A program made the translations under genes and the position numbers. Shown piece after piece: positions 16,540 through 20,412 of a DNA stretch of 20,412 nucleotides (within the stretch, counting starts at the first letter, position 1; each line of letters opens with the position of its first letter). The stretch spans positions 1 to 20,412 of the forward strand of contig CAXNAA020000531.1 of the NCBI GenBank assembly GCA_964200075.2, read 5' to 3'. This DNA comes from Sphacelaria rigidula (lineage: Eukaryota; Phaeophyceae; Sphacelariales). The notes beneath the pieces are model-generated. The model was not told the origin of the DNA, made no database searches, and worked only from the letters and a program-made list of their open reading frames with translations.

Positions 16540-17391
16540 TTATTCAATTACCAAGTCCTTGCGTGTTACGACAATCGTAGATGGAGCATTCCCTCTCTGC
16601 GACAGTATGACACGTACTTCTTTGTGGTCAATGTGGCCCTTCTGTACGTGCGTGTCCACGACATCCTCGTAGAAGTTGGCCTTTAGCCCGGCATACTTTT
16701 GTGCCAGGGGAGTCAAGTTTTTTTCGTGAAAGCTTCTTGCGTGAAGGACCTTGTTTGAAGTTAGTCCTTTCAGGATCTTTTCCTTTGCGCTATAGGGTGG
16801 AAACAACATGGGTGAGAACACCTCGGCGATGTACTTGACGCCAAATTCTCCCGCAGGGATTCGTTTGTCCGGGTTTGCGTGTCCTCGATAGATGACTTCT
16901 AGCGCCCACTCCGTTAGCTCCGTTTTTTCGTGCAAATTTGGGCCAAACCCCATGAGTTCGTCCATGTACAACGTGACCTTGCCTGTCTCGTTGGAACTAA
17001 CGAGTCCTTCATTTATTCGTTTCTGAACTTTCTCTGTGACGTTGATTTGCTTGTCTTTCCTGTTGAGGATAGCGGATACAATCTTGACACTCTCCGCGAT
17101 GTTTCTCGGGCAGTCCACCGAGGCGTTTTCGGACAACTTGAAAAACCAGTCTCCGAGAGGTCTTAAAAACGCTGGAGTCTTCCGGCGGTGTTTCCATCTG
17201 TACTTGGACCTGGCTTCTGCGTAGGCCACGAATACGGTTGTAACGCCACCAACGAAAAGCTCCTTTGCGATCTTCGACACGGTTGGGGCTACCACCATAC
17301 CCGATGCTACCAAGAATAAGACACCGCTGGCAACTAGAAGTCCCTGTCTGGGTTCCTCGACATTTCCGGAGAGCATTTCAGAAACATCCAT
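16540..17391 (-). CDS. Membrane-anchored protein of unknown function
   Basis: Encodes 283 residues from ATG 17391. After a short acidic N-terminus, residues 17-37 (GLLVASGVLFLVASGMVVAP) form a likely transmembrane helix, and 45-58 a weaker second one. A very basic stretch (62-72, KYRWKHRRK) suggests that the remaining roughly 210 residues are cytosolic; they look soluble and mixed alpha/beta. No catalytic motif or family recognised. The last residues and stop fall where the satellite core ends (its ttatccaataatgg resembles ttattcaattacc here), so the C-terminus may have been reshaped by the array. It lies 54 bp downstream of the epimerase fusion gene on the same strand. Confidence 0.72.
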   Translation of the reverse strand: MDVSEMLSGNVEEPRQGLLVASGVLFLVASGMVVAPTVSKIAKELFVGGVTTVFVAYAEARSKYRWKHRRKTPAFLRPLGDWFFKLSENASVDCPRNIAESVKIVSAILNRKDKQINVTEKVQKRINEGLVSSNETGKVTLYMDELMGFGPNLHEKTELTEWALEVIYRGHANPDKRIPAGEFGVKYIAEVFSPMLFPPYSAKEKILKGLTSNKVLHARSFHEKNLTPLAQKYAGLKANFYEDVVDTHVQKGHIDHKEVRVILSQRGNAPSTIVVTRKDLVIE

Positions 17392-17445
17392 TTTTCATTC
17401 AACCTTGCAAAAGTTTTTTTTTGGTCCGTGAGGGACGCAAAATTC

Positions 17446-18954
17446 TTAAGCGTAGTACTTGACGTAAAATCCTGCGAATCTTCGAATCTGTTCTCCGAAC
17501 AGCTTAATGTTGTCGTGCATGCAGACCTCCAACGAAATCTTCAAGTCTTCTGACTTGTCCAAGAGTTGGCCAATAGCTCCGCACACGCCACTATTCACGA
17601 GCCGTTGGTAGTCTCCGTGTTTCATTGGGTTTAGCAGGGCGTTGCTGATCTGAATGTGCGCGATCCCGTCCTTTTTCTCGGGGAGCCTGTCCTTTTCCAT
17701 GTAGGCGTTCCCCGTGTCGTAGTTGAGGAAGAACTTCCTTCCTCCCCGGATGTCGACACACTCGTCCAGAGTCGTCCCCGCGCAACACCTGTAGGCCTTG
17801 GAGTTTGGTTCGAGGCAGATCATGACGTTGGTATCCTGGCCGCTTCTCTCGAGGAGGTCTGCAAGCGCTCTGCGGTCCCTCACGGTTGGGCTCCCCATTA
17901 CCACGACTTCCGCTCCGACGGCTTCGCAGAATTTCACGACTTTTTGGAGGTGTTTCTCGATGTTGTCGTCGCCGAATTCCCCTTCTACACCGTGGAAGAC
18001 GGACTGGACAGAGTACACGCTGATGCCGTACTCTCGGAATACGTTTAGTTGTTCCTTGAGGTTGTTTTGGAATACCTCGTCCCAGGGAGCGAGCTTCGTC
18101 GGCAGGATCTCGAGGCGATTGATCCCGTACCTGTCCATCAGGAACGCCACGTGCTCGTTGTGTTTCCATGCCATGTTGGACACCACCATCCGGTTCAAGA
18201 CGTTTTTGTTCTTCATGGCTTCGAGTAAGATGTAGTCCGTCATGGCTTCCAAGACTTCTTTGGCGCTCCTCCCGCCGTACTTGGACGACTGGGAGTAGAA
18301 TACCCTGGTGCCGACAGTGAGAGAGCTCGCGAGATCGGGGAACAAGGTGTTAACGATATCGTTGGTCTCGATGGACTCGGTGTAGAGGTTGACCGTTTTC
18401 CTCCCGTCTTCTTGTGCGACCCGGATGTCTTCCCAGAGCCAAGAGAGGGAATACCACTGGAAGCTAAAGTTGATGTTGACGTTTTCCAGGTTGTTCTTGT
18501 TCATGAGATCGTGCAGGTAGTTTTTCTTGAGGCCTACGCCGAAGAGCGCCGGGAGGCGTACGATGACGAGCTTGTCGCCAAAGTGTTGTCGTAGGAATAC
18601 CTCGAGGAAGTATCTATTTTTCCCGTAGGTTGCCGTGGCTGGCACGACTTCGTCCTCGACTTGATCCAAGACTTCCGGGCTGTGGATATCGATCGTGCTG
18701 ATGTGGAAGAATGTGTCGCACTTGAGCGAGACGAGGATGTTTTTTAGAGTATCGATCTCGACCGCGTCTTGATCGGGATTGGCGTTGCCTCTCCACTTGA
18801 CGGCCGGCGCACACGCAGAATAGACGCATCGAAATTCTTTTCCAACGATATCTTTGATATTCTCTGAGTTGAAGTATTCTGTTTGCGAAGGACACAAGTT
18901 TTCACGAAGGTGTGACCCGACAAACCCCGTGTATCCCAGGAGCGCGTCCGTCAT
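17446..18954 (-). CDS. NAD-dependent epimerase/dehydratase fused to a TIM-barrel sugar isomerase domain
   Basis: Encodes 502 residues from ATG 18954, chosen because MTDALLGYTGFVGSHL starts the Rossmann fold; an upstream ATG at 19038 would add 28 unrelated residues. Residues 1-245 are an extended short-chain dehydrogenase: GYTGFVG (7-13) binds NAD(P), HISTIDI (84-90) gives the catalytic Ser/Thr strand, and YGKNR (110-114) stands for YxxxK with Arg in place of Lys. Residues 252-502 resemble a xylose isomerase-like TIM barrel of the AP endonuclease 2 superfamily, with candidate metal ligands E382, D413, H433 and E476. Such domains remodel (nucleotide) sugars, so the protein may make a modified sugar for viral glycans; substrate unknown. 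Reductase function of the first domain is uncertain given the Arg. Confidence 0.82.
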   Translation of the reverse strand: MTDALLGYTGFVGSHLRENLCPSQTEYFNSENIKDIVGKEFRCVYSACAPAVKWRGNANPDQDAVEIDTLKNILVSLKCDTFFHISTIDIHSPEVLDQVEDEVVPATATYGKNRYFLEVFLRQHFGDKLVIVRLPALFGVGLKKNYLHDLMNKNNLENVNINFSFQWYSLSWLWEDIRVAQEDGRKTVNLYTESIETNDIVNTLFPDLASSLTVGTRVFYSQSSKYGGRSAKEVLEAMTDYILLEAMKNKNVLNRMVVSNMAWKHNEHVAFLMDRYGINRLEILPTKLAPWDEVFQNNLKEQLNVFREYGISVYSVQSVFHGVEGEFGDDNIEKHLQKVVKFCEAVGAEVVVMGSPTVRDRRALADLLERSGQDTNVMICLEPNSKAYRCCAGTTLDECVDIRGGRKFFLNYDTGNAYMEKDRLPEKKDGIAHIQISNALLNPMKHGDYQRLVNSGVCGAIGQLLDKSEDLKISLEVCMHDNIKLFGEQIRRFAGFYVKYYA

Positions 18955-19094
18955 CTTGAAATGAGCTTGTGTGTGTGCTAATACAAATAGATAGTTCAAC
19001 CAAAAAATAACCAACTCTTTTGGACGAAAACAAAGCAAAAAACGGTTTAATAATATTTGCTATATGTTAATCGAATAAGGAGAATAATCGTAGC
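18955..19094. promoter_or_regulatory. Divergent promoter region
   Basis: The 140 bp between the epimerase fusion (minus) and the VanZ-like gene (plus) are A/T-rich, with taataatatttgctatatg on the plus side and ctatttgtatta on the minus side. Both genes read outward. Assigned by position and composition; an ORF extension of the minus gene to 19038 is judged non-coding. Confidence 0.4.
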
Positions 19095-19535
19095 ATGCAC
19101 AAGGACAAGATAGCGTTTTTGGCCACGATCGGGTTGGTTTGCACAGCCCTCTCTCAGCTACGTAGCGACGACCCCATGCAGCAGTTCAAAGTTGGCCCCC
19201 TGACCGCCTATCAAGCGAGTCATTTCCTCATGTACCTACTCGTGGGATACGTTGATTTCCTAGGTGTAGAGGAAGTCATTGGCGCTTCCATATTGTGGAA
19301 GCTTTTTGAGTTCGGCTTCGGTAAGGCAAGTGGCCAAGAGATGTACTGGACTTCCGGGGGTGCAGACGGTCAGTTCAAAGACATCGGCTTCAACATGAGT
19401 GGGTACATTCTTGGTGTTTGGCTATCGAGTAAGTTCCCGTGTCGATTGAACAACTGTCAGAGGAAACTAATCCGAGGATACGGGTCCTCTGCCTTGGCCG
19501 TCGTGTTGATCGGGTATCTCAGAAAGTACACCTAA
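19095..19535 (+). CDS. VanZ-like small integral membrane protein
   Basis: Encodes 146 residues from ATG 19095. Likely membrane segments at about 5-21, 41-57, 60-75, 97-112 and 130-142. Polar residues inside or next to them, H43, W68, E72, D96 and N100 followed by SGYILG, follow the pattern of VanZ-like proteins, a poorly characterised family sometimes tied to envelope or lipid chemistry. Antibiotic resistance should not be inferred. Residues 136-146 and the stop are encoded by the first part of the 605-bp repeat, with the same sequence recurring at 20106-20141. A hairpin follows 14 bp after the stop. Paired divergently with the epimerase fusion. Confidence 0.65.
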   Translation: MHKDKIAFLATIGLVCTALSQLRSDDPMQQFKVGPLTAYQASHFLMYLLVGYVDFLGVEEVIGASILWKLFEFGFGKASGQEMYWTSGGADGQFKDIGFNMSGYILGVWLSSKFPCRLNNCQRKLIRGYGSSALAVVLIGYLRKYT

Positions 19536-20412
19536 CCCAAAACAAATGTCATCTTGAAAACTTGAAAAGTCACAGTTTTTCAAGATGATACCTGTCTCAA
19601 AATGTTGTGCTGTGAATACAGGTTGTTCGAGGCTGAAGAAAGAGGCTTGCAGCCTCTGACGAGGGTTTTTGCTTTGAAAGCAAGATGATACTTGCAAAAA
19701 TGGCGGTTTGAGTCAACCGAATAGTGTTGTCTTCACTAGGTGATTTGCCCCAGTCTGCACGCTGTAAAAAGTGTCAACCTGAGATCAAGTTGATACTTCT
19801 GGAAAGAGGACGAAACCTCAAGCTATTTCACGAGGCAAAAGACACAGTTTCGACACAAGATTTGGAAACTATCAACTTGAAACGTCCGCGCGCGTTCGAG
19901 GGTTGCCTCATAATCGAAATTCAAAAACTAAATTAGCAAAAGCAAAAGTTTCCCATGGGCTGAGATACTTTGGTGCCTCCACGACGACGGCAAGTAATTG
20001 TAAATGAGGAGCTTCTTCATCAGCGTATATGTCATGGTCAAAGAGTTCGTTGATGACGTTTATGATGTAGCAAACGAATACCAAACGAAACACATGAAGA
20101 ACATCGTCGTGTTGATCGGGTATCTCAGAAAGTACACCTAACCCAAAACAAATGTCATCTTGAAAACTTGAAAAGTCACAGTTTTTCAAGATGATACCTG
20201 TCTCAAAATGTTGTGCTGTGCTATAAGTTGTTCGAGGCGAAACAGGGCTCTGTGCATGATTGTGAAAAATCTTCGATTTTGAAACCAAGATGATACTTGC
20301 AACAATGGCGGTTTGAGTCAACCGAATAGTGTTGTCTTCACTAGGTGATTTGCCCCAGTCTGCACGCTGTAAAAAGTGTCAACCTGAGATCAAGTTGATA
20401 CTTCTGGAAAGA
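19500..20412 (-). repeat. 605-bp repeat, right arm (reverse orientation)
   Basis: About one and a half units, inverted relative to 13284-14043, starting inside the 3' end of the VanZ-like gene and running past the window. Unit spacing is about 605 bp (tgatttgcccc at 19741 and 20346). The units are near identical except around 19617-19680 and 20222-20287, where they diverge. No convincing gene: the longest frame lacks an ATG. Confidence 0.93.
19549..19588 (+). terminator. 3' hairpin after the VanZ-like gene
   Basis: A perfect 12-bp stem, tcatcttgaaaa paired with ttttcaagatga, with a 16-base loop, lies 14 bp after the stop. Palindromic 3' signals are known in some giant viruses. The hairpin is part of the 605-bp repeat and recurs about 606 bp later; the left arm has a version with one mismatch. 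Confidence 0.45.

Noticed and set aside
13979-16686. Many forward open frames of 60-230 codons in the satellite
   Set aside because: They are pieces of the same repeat in different frames, broken by stops at unit ends, low in coding character and rich in Cys/His/Met by accident of the repeat sequence.
19095-19535. Glycopeptide-resistance gene
   Set aside because: VanZ resemblance is a family pattern of membrane residues only; viral context and sequence give no support for resistance.
1-20412. tRNA or rRNA genes
   Set aside because: No cloverleaf with a conserved T-loop motif and no rRNA-like sequence was found by eye; a tRNAscan run would be decisive.

Overview
The window looks like part of a large eukaryotic DNA virus genome (Nucleocytoviricota), probably infecting a protist or alga, though no hallmark gene (capsid, polymerase, packaging ATPase) lies here to fix the family. 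The case rests on compact intron-free genes on both strands, short A/T-rich promoter regions, two proteins opening with a cysteine/NPxTxRC motif like the virus-specific 2-cysteine adaptor, a small SET-domain protein, glycan-type enzymes, and large non-coding repeat arrays. A virus-derived stretch inside a host genome cannot be excluded.

Layout. 1-350: five copies of a 71-bp tandem repeat. 352-876: a small gene and an inverted, decayed relative of its 3' half. 1429-2340: a gene with an acidic middle and a basic end, with possible breaks at both ends. 2428-2779: decayed repeats. 2780-10799 (all minus strand): two paralogous proteins of about 1130 residues flank two small unknown genes and the scar of a third paralog. 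10855-11565: SET-domain protein, divergent from an unknown gene at 11730-12293. 12345-13277: sulfotransferase-like protein. 13284-16539: about 3.2 kb of repeats, made of one arm of a 605-bp repeat and then a composite satellite. 16540-19535: a membrane-anchored unknown, a fused epimerase/TIM-barrel enzyme and a VanZ-like membrane protein. 19500-20412: the 605-bp repeat again, in the opposite orientation, running off the window.

The two large paralogs share an N-terminal Cys motif, a roughly 500-residue C-terminal domain and an SRTRGG tail. They differ in the disordered region between, which carries regularly spaced TQT motifs: nine in one (every 12, then every 19 residues) and fifteen in the other (mostly every 11 or 14). 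TQT is the anchor of dynein light chain LC8 ligands, so these may be multivalent LC8-binding scaffolds. This is the most interesting signal in the window.

The sulfotransferase-like protein, the epimerase/TIM-barrel fusion and the VanZ-like protein could form a small glycan or envelope modification set. The large repeat arrays sit at the 3' ends of genes, and at one border the 605-bp repeat encodes the last 11 codons of the gene.
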